Assembly (NCBI GenBank): GCA_002719335.1
Contig: PBHE01000017.1
Span: forward strand, 5,317-53,451
From: Acidimicrobiaceae bacterium
GTDB taxonomy: Bacteria; Actinomycetota; Acidimicrobiia; Acidimicrobiales; Poriferisodalaceae
DNA length: 48,135 bases
Direction: 5' to 3'
The number at the start of each line of letters is the position of its first letter. Within the stretch, counting starts at the first letter, position 1. Positions 7,679 through 15,966 of the stretch are shown here, piece by piece. Made by a program: the position numbers and the translations under genes. The notes under the pieces are model-generated. The model was not told where the DNA came from and ran no database searches. It worked only from the letters and a program-made list of their open reading frames with translations.

Positions 7679-9289
7679 ATGACTGAGACACTCGGCGCCT
7701 TTGCGGTTTTGGCTTGGCTGGCTTATCTGGCTAGCCGGCTCTTAGCGAGTCGTCAGCTGCCTGAATTGGTTGGCTTTTTAATTGTTGGTGCTGTCTTGGG
7801 TCCTTCGGGACTGGAATTGGTGAGCGAGTACGAACTTGCCTCATTACGCCCCCTCACCGAGATTGCCTTAGCGGTGCTGATGTTCATCATCGGTCAAAGA
7901 GTTTCTACCCGGGCACTCCGTGCAGCGCGATGGACCCTCACTACTGGGGTAACCCAATACGTGCTTTGCGCAGTCTTAGTTTTCTTGGCAACCCGTGCAG
8001 TTGGAGCCGACAGATCGGTGGCGTTGGTACTCGCGGCGCTCGCCGGAGCGGGCGCTCCGATGACCATCGCGCACATAGTTAGCTCAGTCAAAGCATCGGG
8101 CAGCTACGCCATCGGCGTTGTCGGCACTCACGCAGTGTCCGATGCGTTAGCGACAACCACCTTTGCTGCGGTGCTTCCAATTGCCACAGTGTTAGCGGAC
8201 CAACAGGCTGACATTGCTGGCGCAGTGGTGGATTTCGTGCAGCTAGGCGTAGGCGGCGCAGTTCTTGGTTTGTTAGGAGGATGGTTCGTATCGCGTCTTG
8301 GCTTTCAGATCGAAACTTCAGGCGAACTCCTCCTTTTCTTCCTAGTGCACGTTCTACTTGGTTGGGCGATCGCCGACTGGCTCAATATTTCTCTGCCTCT
8401 AGCAGCCCTGATGGCTGGTGCAACCGCAGCTTCGGTGTCACCGGAAGCTTTCTCGTTGCGACTTTTCCGAACCATTCGAAGCATCGAACAACCGTTGTAC
8501 CTTCTCTTCTTTGCGCTTGCTGGGGCCTCGATCCACATTGGGGATCTGGGCGGCGTCGGTGTAGTTGGTTTGGTGTACATAGGCGTCCGTGTAGGGGCGA
8601 AGATCGTTGGTGGATTAGTCGGTGGCCTTATAGGCGGACTTGGATGGACGACAGCGCTCCGGCTGGGCGTGAACCTGACTCCACAAGCTGGCGTCGCGGT
8701 CGGCCTTGCGGTTCTGGCGAGCGAGGTGCTGGGCGACGCAGGAGCTCAAGCGGCAACGGTAGTACTCGGTTCTGTCGTTTTGTTTGAGCTCATCGGACCA
8801 CTCTTGGTTGCTAAAGATCTTCAAGGGATGAGCAACGAGAGCGAGCCAGGATCCGCCGACCCAACCCAAGTGGAGTTACCAGCTCGAGTACTGATCGCCT
8901 CATCAATGCCTGTCATGGTCCCCGAATGGCTGATCGATCTCGCAGCCCGGTGGCGCTCTGGTTTAGTCGTCTACCAGCCGGGCGAAGCCGACTCTGAGCA
9001 CGTAGCGCAGTTGTTGTCGCGATGCGCTAGCAAAGATGTCGACGTGGAATTCCGGAGTCTGAGAAATGAAAGTTTCACCGGCGCTGTGGTGAGAATGAGA
9101 GCGGAAGTCCAAGCGGACATGGTCGTCCTGTTTGCGGCGAGGCCACAGGGCGCTACTTCTCGCCTCGTTCTCTTTCCATCCGAACGAATCGCCCGTGAGC
9201 TATCGGTGCCGGTGCTGACCTTTCCCATCACGACCGAAGGTCCGCCAGAACCACAGCATCGAATCCGTCGTTGGCCTTGGCTACATTGA
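7679..9289 (+). CDS. CPA2-type cation:proton antiporter (Kef/NapA-like)
   Basis: Integral membrane Na+ or K+/H+ exchanger. Residues 1-385 are a series of about twelve hydrophobic segments with family features such as 'LPELVGFLIVGAVLGPSG', 'LAVLMFIIGQRV' and 'THAVSDALATTT'. Residues about 405-536 form a soluble tail ('ARVLIASSMPVMVPEWLIDL' to 'ELSVPVLTFP') resembling a USP/nucleotide-binding-like regulatory domain rather than a clear TrkA-N domain. 536 residues fits. It stands between two crotonase genes with no obvious functional link. Ion specificity cannot be read. Confidence 0.85.
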   Translation: MTETLGAFAVLAWLAYLASRLLASRQLPELVGFLIVGAVLGPSGLELVSEYELASLRPLTEIALAVLMFIIGQRVSTRALRAARWTLTTGVTQYVLCAVLVFLATRAVGADRSVALVLAALAGAGAPMTIAHIVSSVKASGSYAIGVVGTHAVSDALATTTFAAVLPIATVLADQQADIAGAVVDFVQLGVGGAVLGLLGGWFVSRLGFQIETSGELLLFFLVHVLLGWAIADWLNISLPLAALMAGATAASVSPEAFSLRLFRTIRSIEQPLYLLFFALAGASIHIGDLGGVGVVGLVYIGVRVGAKIVGGLVGGLIGGLGWTTALRLGVNLTPQAGVAVGLAVLASEVLGDAGAQAATVVLGSVVLFELIGPLLVAKDLQGMSNESEPGSADPTQVELPARVLIASSMPVMVPEWLIDLAARWRSGLVVYQPGEADSEHVAQLLSRCASKDVDVEFRSLRNESFTGAVVRMRAEVQADMVVLFAARPQGATSRLVLFPSERIARELSVPVLTFPITTEGPPEPQHRIRRWPWLH

Positions 9290-9355
9290 AAATGATTAAC
9301 AATTGATACTTCGGGCCCGTACCAAGCAGACTGTATTTGTCAAACGAAGGAAGTA

Positions 9356-10156
9356 ATGATGTCCGATCGAGTTTTAGTAAACGTCGTTGACGGTGTCGCC
9401 GATGTTCGGTTGAACCGGCCAGAAAAGCTAAATGCACTCGACAGTGCAATGTTCAAAGCGCTCACGGACGCGGGGGAGAGCCTGAAAGATCGCTCCGATG
9501 TTCGGGCGGTGGTTCTGAGTGGCGAAGGGAGATCGTTCTGCGCCGGCCTCGATTTCTCCTCTTTCCAAGAAATGGGATCGGCCCAAGGCGACAACAAAAC
9601 AGATAATTTGGGTCATCTCGGTGGCCGAATCACGCACCTTGGCCAACAAGCTGCTTGGGTGTGGCAGGAACTCGAGGTTCCCGTGATAGGAGCTATTTCA
9701 GGGCACGCGCTCGGCGGCGGGTTTCAGATCGCCATGGGCCCCGATATCCGATTAGTTCATCCAGATACAAAAATGTCAGTTCTTGAAATCAGGTGGGGCT
9801 TAGTCCCTGACATGGGAGCTTCCGTGCTGCTGCCGCCCCTGGTCGGTTTGGACGTCGCCAAAGAGCTTTACTTCACTGGACGAATGATTTCGGGAACCGA
9901 GGCCGCGCAACTAGGAGTAGCCACCCGGGTTAGCGAAAACCCGCATGCAGACGCCATGGAACTTGCAAGAGAAATAGCGGGAAAGAACCCTGAAGCCATT
10001 AGGCGGATGAAATTAATCCTCAACGGAATTGGCGAGCGCAGTACAGCTGAACGCTTCGCCGCTGAGCGTGACCACATCGGAGCGCTAATTGGATCACCTA
10101 ACCAAAAAGAAGCAGTCTCAGCGTTTTTTGAAAAGCGCACACCGAAGTTCACGTGA
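9356..10156 (+). CDS. Enoyl-CoA hydratase/isomerase family protein (crotonase 2)
   Basis: Crotonase-fold acyl-CoA enzyme of 266 residues. Motifs are 'DVRLNRPEKLNALD', 'LSGEGRSFCAGLDFSSF' and 'SGHALGGGFQIAMGPDIR', followed by 'EIRWGLVPDMGASVLLPP', in which Glu and Asp occupy the usual catalytic area. A purine-rich GAAGGAAG lies just upstream of ATG 9356/ATG 9359. It differs clearly from crotonases 1 and 3, so it is not a recent duplicate. Substrate not determined. Confidence 0.9.
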   Translation: MMSDRVLVNVVDGVADVRLNRPEKLNALDSAMFKALTDAGESLKDRSDVRAVVLSGEGRSFCAGLDFSSFQEMGSAQGDNKTDNLGHLGGRITHLGQQAAWVWQELEVPVIGAISGHALGGGFQIAMGPDIRLVHPDTKMSVLEIRWGLVPDMGASVLLPPLVGLDVAKELYFTGRMISGTEAAQLGVATRVSENPHADAMELAREIAGKNPEAIRRMKLILNGIGERSTAERFAAERDHIGALIGSPNQKEAVSAFFEKRTPKFT

Positions 10157-10185
10157 CTTCTGCCAGCATCTGAAACACTGGCGAT

Positions 10186-10968
10186 GTGACTCCAACCATT
10201 GATTCCCTACTCGCTGATGCTTGTGAGTTGGCGGAGGCGGCGGGGTCACTAACCCTGGAATGGTTTCGGCGACCCGATCTAGAAGTAACGACAAAGATCG
10301 ACGGTACTGAAGTCACCGTTGCGGATCGTGCTGCCGAACGGTTCATTCGCGAGGAGTTAGCTCGGCGGCACCCGCTTCACGCTGTCTACGGTGAAGAAGA
10401 AGGCGGGGCAATCACGTCGGGCGGGTTTTCATGGATCATCGACCCCATCGACGGAACGCGTGGTTTCGTTAGAGGTGTGCCCTTATACGCGACGCTTCTC
10501 GCGGTCGCTGACGATGAAGGACCGCTGGTAGGCGTCATCCATGTGCCCGCTCTTCGTTCCACGGTCGCTGCCGGACGTGGTGTCGGGTGTTGGTTGGATG
10601 GTCAACGGTGCTCGGTTAGCGACCGATCTGGCATAACCGGTTCGTTGGTGAACACAAGTAGCTACGAAACGTTTTCGGACGAAGCTCTCCTGGCGCTAAA
10701 GGGGTCAGGGGCGGTCATGAGGACATGGGGTGACGCATACGGTTATTACCTGGTGGCAAGTGGTCAGGCCGAGGCGATGATTGATCCGATCTGTTCTCCC
10801 TGGGACCTCGCTCCGATGCCGGTCATCATTAAAGAGGCAGGCGGGAGATTTACTGACATCGCAGGTGACGCGAAACTAGATTTGCGAGCACCCGCGGACT
10901 CAATCAATGGACTTGCCTCCAACGGATTGATCCATGACCAGTTGCTAGACGCGTTGAGGGACCAATGA
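10186..10968 (+). CDS. Inositol-monophosphatase family protein, likely histidinol-phosphatase (HisN-like)
   Basis: Mg2+-dependent phosphomonoesterase. The metal motifs are complete: 'YGEEEGG' (Glu70/71), 'WIIDPIDGTRGFVRG' (Asp86, Ile, Asp89) and 'SPWDLAPMPVIIKEAGGRF' with the third Asp. The 'GTRGFVRG' loop and overall 260-residue length resemble actinobacterial HisN, which completes histidine synthesis, more than SuhB or CysQ, but the choice is inference. Start GTG 10186. Its stop overlaps the next gene by 4 bp (ATGA), so the two are probably co-translated. Confidence 0.85.
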   Translation: MTPTIDSLLADACELAEAAGSLTLEWFRRPDLEVTTKIDGTEVTVADRAAERFIREELARRHPLHAVYGEEEGGAITSGGFSWIIDPIDGTRGFVRGVPLYATLLAVADDEGPLVGVIHVPALRSTVAAGRGVGCWLDGQRCSVSDRSGITGSLVNTSSYETFSDEALLALKGSGAVMRTWGDAYGYYLVASGQAEAMIDPICSPWDLAPMPVIIKEAGGRFTDIAGDAKLDLRAPADSINGLASNGLIHDQLLDALRDQ

Positions 10969-12086
10969 CAGAGCAAAATCAAAGAATGCCCAGATGGGTC
11001 CCACGAGCTATTGCCCTGTTCCTTAGTGGCATAGCGTTGCTGGGTGTTGCGGTTTGGATACTGATTCGAGTTCGATCCCTGATCATCGTGATCCTTGTTT
11101 CACTGTTTCTCTCCTTCGCGATAGAACCCGCAGTTAACTGGCTGGGGAGACGCGGATGGCGTCGTGGCGTAGCAACGCTCGTGATGTTCACCCTTATCCT
11201 TCTGGCGTTTGGTGGATTCTTGTTCGCCATGGGTTCAGTGTTGGCAGATCAGATAACAAAGCTCACCCATGAAGCCCCCGGATACATAGCCCAGATAGAA
11301 CGATGGCTTGAAGATCAGTTCGGCATTGTGTTGGAAACGGACTCGTTAATTGCAGAGTTCTCAAGTGGCGGGAGCGCGGCGCGCCTCGCGTCCAACGTGG
11401 CAGGCGATCTAGTTTCAATTGGTACAGCCTTGATGTCTCTGATCTTTCAAACGTTGACGGTGTTGTTGTTTACCTTTTACCTCGTGGCCGATGGACCAAA
11501 GCTTCGCCGCTTCCTCTGTTCGGCGCTACCGCCTTCAAAACAGGCGCTCATGTTGAAGGGATGGGAAATAGCGATTGACAAGACCGGCGCATACATCTAT
11601 TCCAGAACCCTGCTCGGCCTTGTGGCGTTTCTCGTTCACTGGGTTATCTTCGCTCTTCTGGGCGTTCCTTCACCTGTCCCGCTTGCCCTTTGGGTAGGGA
11701 TCATGTCGCAGTTCGTTCCAGTGGCCGGTACCTATCTCGCCGGCCTCCTACCAATCCTGATTGCACTGCTGCATAATCCGGTCAGCGCCTTGTGGGTCTT
11801 AATAGCTATTGCCGTTTACCAGCAGATAGAGAACTACCTTTTTGCTCCAAGGATTACGGCGCAGACCATGAACATCCATCCAGCTGTCGCCTTCGGTACT
11901 GTGATCCTGGGGGCATCCCTGCTCGGCGTAGTCGGCACACTATTAGCGGTGCCGGTTGCCGCCACGGTCCAGGCCTTTGTGTCGACGTACATACGGAGGC
12001 ACGAATTAATTGACTCCGAACTCCTTGACGACGTCGATTCTGACGATCGAGCAGATGACAAAGACTCTGGAGAAGCGTCCGCGTGA
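10965..12086 (+). CDS. AI-2E family transporter / YdiK-YhhT-type permease
   Basis: Polytopic membrane protein of 373 residues with about eight hydrophobic segments. The pattern 'LIIVILVSLFLSFAIEPAVN', a central amphipathic region after 'LADQITKLTHEAPGYIAQIE', and the C-terminal 'GVPSPVPLALWVGIMSQFVP' to 'YQQIENYLFAPRI' block are hallmarks of the AI-2E/UPF0118 permease family. Known members export various small molecules or act in Na+/H+ exchange; the AI-2 link is not general. The C-terminal tail is acidic ('DDVDSDDRADDKDSGE'). Start overlaps the HisN-like gene. Confidence 0.88.
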   Translation: MTEQNQRMPRWVPRAIALFLSGIALLGVAVWILIRVRSLIIVILVSLFLSFAIEPAVNWLGRRGWRRGVATLVMFTLILLAFGGFLFAMGSVLADQITKLTHEAPGYIAQIERWLEDQFGIVLETDSLIAEFSSGGSAARLASNVAGDLVSIGTALMSLIFQTLTVLLFTFYLVADGPKLRRFLCSALPPSKQALMLKGWEIAIDKTGAYIYSRTLLGLVAFLVHWVIFALLGVPSPVPLALWVGIMSQFVPVAGTYLAGLLPILIALLHNPVSALWVLIAIAVYQQIENYLFAPRITAQTMNIHPAVAFGTVILGASLLGVVGTLLAVPVAATVQAFVSTYIRRHELIDSELLDDVDSDDRADDKDSGEASA

Positions 12087-12107
12087 GACCCAATTTGAAT
12101 TCACTCT

Positions 12108-12659
12108 TCATTCTTCCCCGATGATCAATTCAACAACATGCCGCTCGCGGTCATAAGTGCGATTCAGTAAATCGATGTGATCAGGATCCAGATGGAGAAC
12201 CTCACCGAATTCCAGCACTAACGCCGCAAGATTAGGCCGCTCAACCATCAGAACCCCGTGAGCTTCGATTAGCGGAGGCGCCGATTTCAGGGTTTTAGTG
12301 AATCGCTCCTGAATGCTTCTTTCAGTAATTGAGGTAGACACGATTTGGGCTACTTCAGCCATAGAGTGATCGTGATCTGACTGATAAGTTACCTTCCAAC
12401 TCGGTTTTTTCGATCGATCTCTAAGCCCAGCCTTTCGAAGTCGTCGCATGAGTTCTCGACTGTCGACACCCACAGCTCCGGCCTCTAACGCCCGAGCGTG
12501 TTCAACGCGGCTCACGTCGTAGTGGTCGCCTTGGAATCCAATTCGTCTTTTGCCAAGTTGCCGGGCGAAGTCATGTAATTCCTCAAGAGACGCATCCGAT
12601 ACGAGATGACCCCAAATCTGATCTCTCCAGGTCCAACGCGGCGTGTCGACAAGGATCAC
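12108..12659 (-). CDS. DUF4031 domain-containing protein
   Basis: The first 85 residues match the DUF4031 pattern: 'MILVDTPRW', 'WGHLVSDASLEELHDFARQL', 'GFQGDHYDVS', then a 'GAVGVDSRELMRRLRKAGLR' block. The remaining hundred residues include 'QSDHDHSMAE' and an acidic C-terminus and are less familiar. DUF4031 has no established function. Its ATG overlaps the stop of the upstream glycosyltransferase by 4 bp (12656-12659), so both are likely made from one mRNA. Confidence 0.8.
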   Translation of the reverse strand: MILVDTPRWTWRDQIWGHLVSDASLEELHDFARQLGKRRIGFQGDHYDVSRVEHARALEAGAVGVDSRELMRRLRKAGLRDRSKKPSWKVTYQSDHDHSMAEVAQIVSTSITERSIQERFTKTLKSAPPLIEAHGVLMVERPNLAALVLEFGEVLHLDPDHIDLLNRTYDRERHVVELIIGEE

Positions 12660-13744
12660 TGACGGGACGCAATCAACTCGTCAATAAAAGAATCGTATTT
12701 CGGTCCCAATTTCGACCATTCGAAAGTCGCGACGTGGGCCATAGTCGCTGATCGATATCGGTGAAGTCCCTCTCGGGAACTAGCCATAACAGGCCGAAGT
12801 GCCTCCAGAAGGCCGGCATCGTAGAGAAGAGTGGACCGCAACGATTTAGGCACCAGTTCAGGGTAGGCAAGGCGCCGAGGTAAAAGTGGTCTTGCGCCAG
12901 CGGCTACCGCTTCTGCTACTGCCATCCCAAAGAAGTCGTGCTGTGCTGAAGAAATCACTAGATCGCTTCGGCATAGCGCATCCAGATAAGAGTCTTCATC
13001 TTGGTGCCCGCTAAGAATTACCCGGTCTTTCAACTGATTCAATAAGCGTTCGTGCGCTCGTCGCCCACTGCGTTCAACTTCACCCAAGGCGTAAACCTCG
13101 AACTCGTAACCTTCGTTTGCAAGAACTGAAAGGGCGTGTACAAATTCGCCGGGCCCTTTGTCGTAAGACCAACGGTGGTTCCACATCACCCTGATAGCCC
13201 CAGTCGCCTTGCTTGGTTCTAAGTCCGACGTGCTTATTCCGATTGGTAAGACTTCGATATTAAGGAGGAGGGTCTCCAACTTTGGCCCAGCGCCTTGAAT
13301 CAAGTCATCTACAAAAGGAGGCATGCGTTCTGTTAACACGCCCGCATGGAAGTGTGTAGCAACAGCGACCCGGTCCGCCGTTGAGATAGATGTCCAGTCA
13401 TTGATGATCCCGCGGTATGCACGTCCTCCTTTGGGTCCGGGGGGGTAACCGACCTGACTTTCGTGTAGGTACAGAAGTGTCGGAGGACGTTGGATCTTTG
13501 GATCTAAGAGCCCCATAACTGTTGCGAGATCAATTGGGCTGCTGGCTACTAAAGCATCTATCTCTACGGAACTCTGTGTAATTGCCTCCGCGAAACGCGC
13601 CGGGGCGGTCACAAGTGATCGTCGCCAGCCAGTATCGGGACCTTGAACAACGTTGATCTGATGTTGACTTGTCGAGCGCCATCCGTCGAGCCACTTGCGG
13701 TGTGATCCTCGGTACCAAGGTTCGAGAACCAGAACGTTCGCCAC
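12656..13744 (-). CDS. GT-B glycosyltransferase resembling tRNA-queuosine alpha-mannosyltransferase (DUF3524)
   Basis: The N-terminal 'VLVLEPWYRGSHRKWLDGW' is the signature of the DUF3524/GTDC1 group, whose animal member mannosylates queuosine in tRNA-Asp. The C-terminal Rossmann half begins with 'MWNHRWSYDKGPGEFVHAL' and contains 'FFGMAVAEAVAAGARPLLP', the nucleotide-sugar-binding GT4-like site. The open frame extends to 13867, but GTG 13744 gives the family start (362 residues) and avoids overlap with the divergent M23 gene; GTG 13771 is an alternative. Bacterial members are not well characterised, so acceptor and sugar are inferred only. Confidence 0.72.
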   Translation of the reverse strand: MANVLVLEPWYRGSHRKWLDGWRSTSQHQINVVQGPDTGWRRSLVTAPARFAEAITQSSVEIDALVASSPIDLATVMGLLDPKIQRPPTLLYLHESQVGYPPGPKGGRAYRGIINDWTSISTADRVAVATHFHAGVLTERMPPFVDDLIQGAGPKLETLLLNIEVLPIGISTSDLEPSKATGAIRVMWNHRWSYDKGPGEFVHALSVLANEGYEFEVYALGEVERSGRRAHERLLNQLKDRVILSGHQDEDSYLDALCRSDLVISSAQHDFFGMAVAEAVAAGARPLLPRRLAYPELVPKSLRSTLLYDAGLLEALRPVMASSREGLHRYRSATMAHVATFEWSKLGPKYDSFIDELIASRQ

Positions 13745-13812
13745 AAGAGCGACGCTACAGGGGTGCTTCACTTCGACGAAATAACCGGGCAGACTTGCGC
13801 ACCGTGTCGAAG

Positions 13813-15159
13813 ATGTGGATCCTCTCGCCGGTCGCTGCGACCTTGGCATTGCTAGTCGTAGTTTCAACCCCAGCCGCAGCAGCCAAAGTCGAAGCCGTTG
13901 GGGGAGCCATCGCGTATGGGCAACCGGACAGTAGCTCGCTGACGTCGCAAGTTGAGGCCATGGTCTCTAAAGCAGATGGTTCCGGGTACTGGATGGCGAC
14001 ACAGACCGGGACCGTCGCCAACTTCGGTCAGGCGCTGCATTTTGGCGACATGAGTGGAACCCAATTGAACCAACCCATTGTCGGAATGGCCGCTACTCCC
14101 ACGGGAAATGGATATTGGCTCGTCGCAGCCGACGGCGGCATCTTCGCGTTCGGTGACGCACGTTTCTTCGGCTCAACCGGACACATGAAACTCAACAGCC
14201 CAATTGTTGGAATGGCCACTAGCTTCGATAACGGATATTGGCTCGTCGCAGCCGACGGCGGCGTTTTCGCGTTCGGGGCCGCTCGGTTTTATGGATCGAT
14301 GGGGGCGGTAACGCTCAACCGTCCAATAGTCGCAATGCTCCCAAGTGACTCCGGGCGCGGATATTGGTTATTGGCTGAAGATGGAGGAATATTCACTTTC
14401 GGCGACGCCGGCTTCTTCGGCTCGGGCCCTGGAAAGGGGTATGGGGGTCTCTTTGTGGGCATGATTCCCGTGACTGATGGGCGCGGCTATTCGTTGGTTC
14501 ACAGTGACGGCCGCATCAGCCCATTCGGCATATCGACGCTTCACAACGACCCAGTCTGTGATCCATGGCCAGTTACTGACATGTCGATTGCCGGTGGAGG
14601 CGCAGTACTGCTGAGAACCGCAAAGCCGCAACCCAACGACCCGCCGTCGAATCTTTCAGCAAGAATCGACGGGGATTACTTGAGCGAACTGATCGTTCTC
14701 TCTCAATCGTGCCAAACGGCTAGCGAACCAGTATTCCCTCAATTTTCACTCCCACTCAGTGATCCCGTTCCCACGTCGTTGTTTGGCTGGCGGCGCCATC
14801 CCATATGGGGCGATATCTCCATGCATAACGGAAGTGACTTCATTGGCCCCAACCGGACATCAGGCGGATCGGCTCTGGCTGTAGCCAATGGAACAGTGCT
14901 TGCGGTACTTGATCTGGTCGCGTATGGGAGGACAGTTGTTTTAGATCATGGTGACCAAGTTGCGTCGGTGTACGCCCATCTGGGAGGGGTGAACGTCAAG
15001 GTAGGTGACGTCACATCTGTGGGAGATGCTCTCGGCCCAGTTGGATCCACCGGCCTTTCTACCGGTGTTCATCTCCACTTTGAACTTCGACTAAATGGAA
15101 ACGCAAAAGACCCGATACCTTATTTGAACTTTCCTGAGCCTCCAGTTTCTGCGGAATGA
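13813..15159 (+). CDS. Secreted M23 (LytM-type) peptidase with N-terminal tandem repeats
   Basis: About 448 residues. A signal peptide ('MWILSPVAATLALLVVV' then 'TPAAAA') leads into five tandem repeats of 41-42 residues with the core 'GYWLVAADGGIFAFGDARFF'. A linker is followed by a C-terminal M23 domain ('FGWRRHPIWGDISMHNGSDF', 'VYAHLGGVNVKVGD', 'STGVHLHFELRLNG') that retains the zinc ligands (His and Asp of HNGSD, His of HLHFE) and the catalytic His. It should cut cell-wall peptide cross-links outside the membrane, with the repeats as binding or spacer modules. ATG 13813 (or GTG 13804) is chosen because the signal peptide begins there. Confidence 0.88.
   Translation: MWILSPVAATLALLVVVSTPAAAAKVEAVGGAIAYGQPDSSSLTSQVEAMVSKADGSGYWMATQTGTVANFGQALHFGDMSGTQLNQPIVGMAATPTGNGYWLVAADGGIFAFGDARFFGSTGHMKLNSPIVGMATSFDNGYWLVAADGGVFAFGAARFYGSMGAVTLNRPIVAMLPSDSGRGYWLLAEDGGIFTFGDAGFFGSGPGKGYGGLFVGMIPVTDGRGYSLVHSDGRISPFGISTLHNDPVCDPWPVTDMSIAGGGAVLLRTAKPQPNDPPSNLSARIDGDYLSELIVLSQSCQTASEPVFPQFSLPLSDPVPTSLFGWRRHPIWGDISMHNGSDFIGPNRTSGGSALAVANGTVLAVLDLVAYGRTVVLDHGDQVASVYAHLGGVNVKVGDVTSVGDALGPVGSTGLSTGVHLHFELRLNGNAKDPIPYLNFPEPPVSAE
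13984..14535 (+). repeat. Five tandem 41-42-codon repeats
   Basis: Units start at the GYW/GYS codons at 13984, 14110, 14233, 14359 and 14485, a period of 123-126 nt. Units 2 and 3 are nearly identical at the DNA level over 43 bases (14110-14152 and 14233-14275), pointing to recent duplication or gene conversion; unit 5 is the most degraded. Protein core: 'GYWLVAADGGIFAFGDA', then 'FFGS', then 'LNxPIVGM'. Confidence 0.85.
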
Positions 15160-15178
15160 AACCCACACGGTTCGCGAT

Positions 15179-15856
15179 CTAAAAAGCCTCTAAGTGTTCC
15201 AAAACCGCATCAATAAAACCGAAGTTTTTAGGCGTCGCGAAGTGGTCGCATCCCCGTAACTCGCTGTAACTAGAAGCTGACAGCGCGTCGACCAAAGGAT
15301 CGGCAGGACCAGCGAAATCTTCGCTCCCTAACACGACCCGCACTGGATGAGTCACCCGCTCCAATTGCGCGGATCCGAGAGGGTAATGACTTCGGCGCAT
15401 AAAAGCCGCCAACGCTTGCCCGTCTTGATCGGGTTCCGCAGCGTAACGAGCGAATGTTTGAGCATGAACGTCGTCATCGGCTGCCTCGCCTTGCACCCCT
15501 TGAGCTATTCGTTCCGCCTGCTCTTCGTCCCGTTCAAAAAGGTTCCTTCCAACACCGGCAACGACAAGCTTGCCGAACTTCTCTGGAGCAATGGATGCCA
15601 TGCAAAGCAAAGTTCTCGCGCCCATGGAAAACCCGACTCCGTCGACGACCCCATCGGGAAGTCGGTTGACTAATCCTTGCTCCATATCGGCATACCCAGC
15701 AGGATCATGGTGCTTCTCGGCCGAACCATGCCCGGGAAGGTCCCACGCGATCACTTCGCGCCCCGCCTCTGTCAAAAGTTCGATGATCCCAGTTGGTACC
15801 CAAGTGGATTCAACCGACCCAGTAAATCCGTGCAATAGCAAAACAGGATTGCTCAT
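15179..15856 (-). CDS. Alpha/beta hydrolase
   Basis: 225-residue alpha/beta-hydrolase. The oxyanion-hole 'LLLHGFTGS', 'WDLPGHGS', nucleophile elbow 'GVGFSMGAR' (Ser), acid 'LGSEDFAG' (Asp) and 'GCDHFATP' (His) give a complete triad. The layout resembles the MenH/2-succinyl-6-hydroxy-cyclohexadiene-carboxylate synthase branch, but no menaquinone genes are near, so the reaction is left open. It is convergent with the M23 gene (19 bp apart). Confidence 0.85.
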   Translation of the reverse strand: MSNPVLLLHGFTGSVESTWVPTGIIELLTEAGREVIAWDLPGHGSAEKHHDPAGYADMEQGLVNRLPDGVVDGVGFSMGARTLLCMASIAPEKFGKLVVAGVGRNLFERDEEQAERIAQGVQGEAADDDVHAQTFARYAAEPDQDGQALAAFMRRSHYPLGSAQLERVTHPVRVVLGSEDFAGPADPLVDALSASSYSELRGCDHFATPKNFGFIDAVLEHLEAF

Positions 15857-15966
15857 CTACCGAGTCTGGCAGAGGACGCTCAGTTGATGCATGTTGTCCT
15901 CGACTCGAAAGCAAGTTGCGTGATTCGATTACCGTAAGGAACCAGCATCTCGACAGAAGAGGAAAC

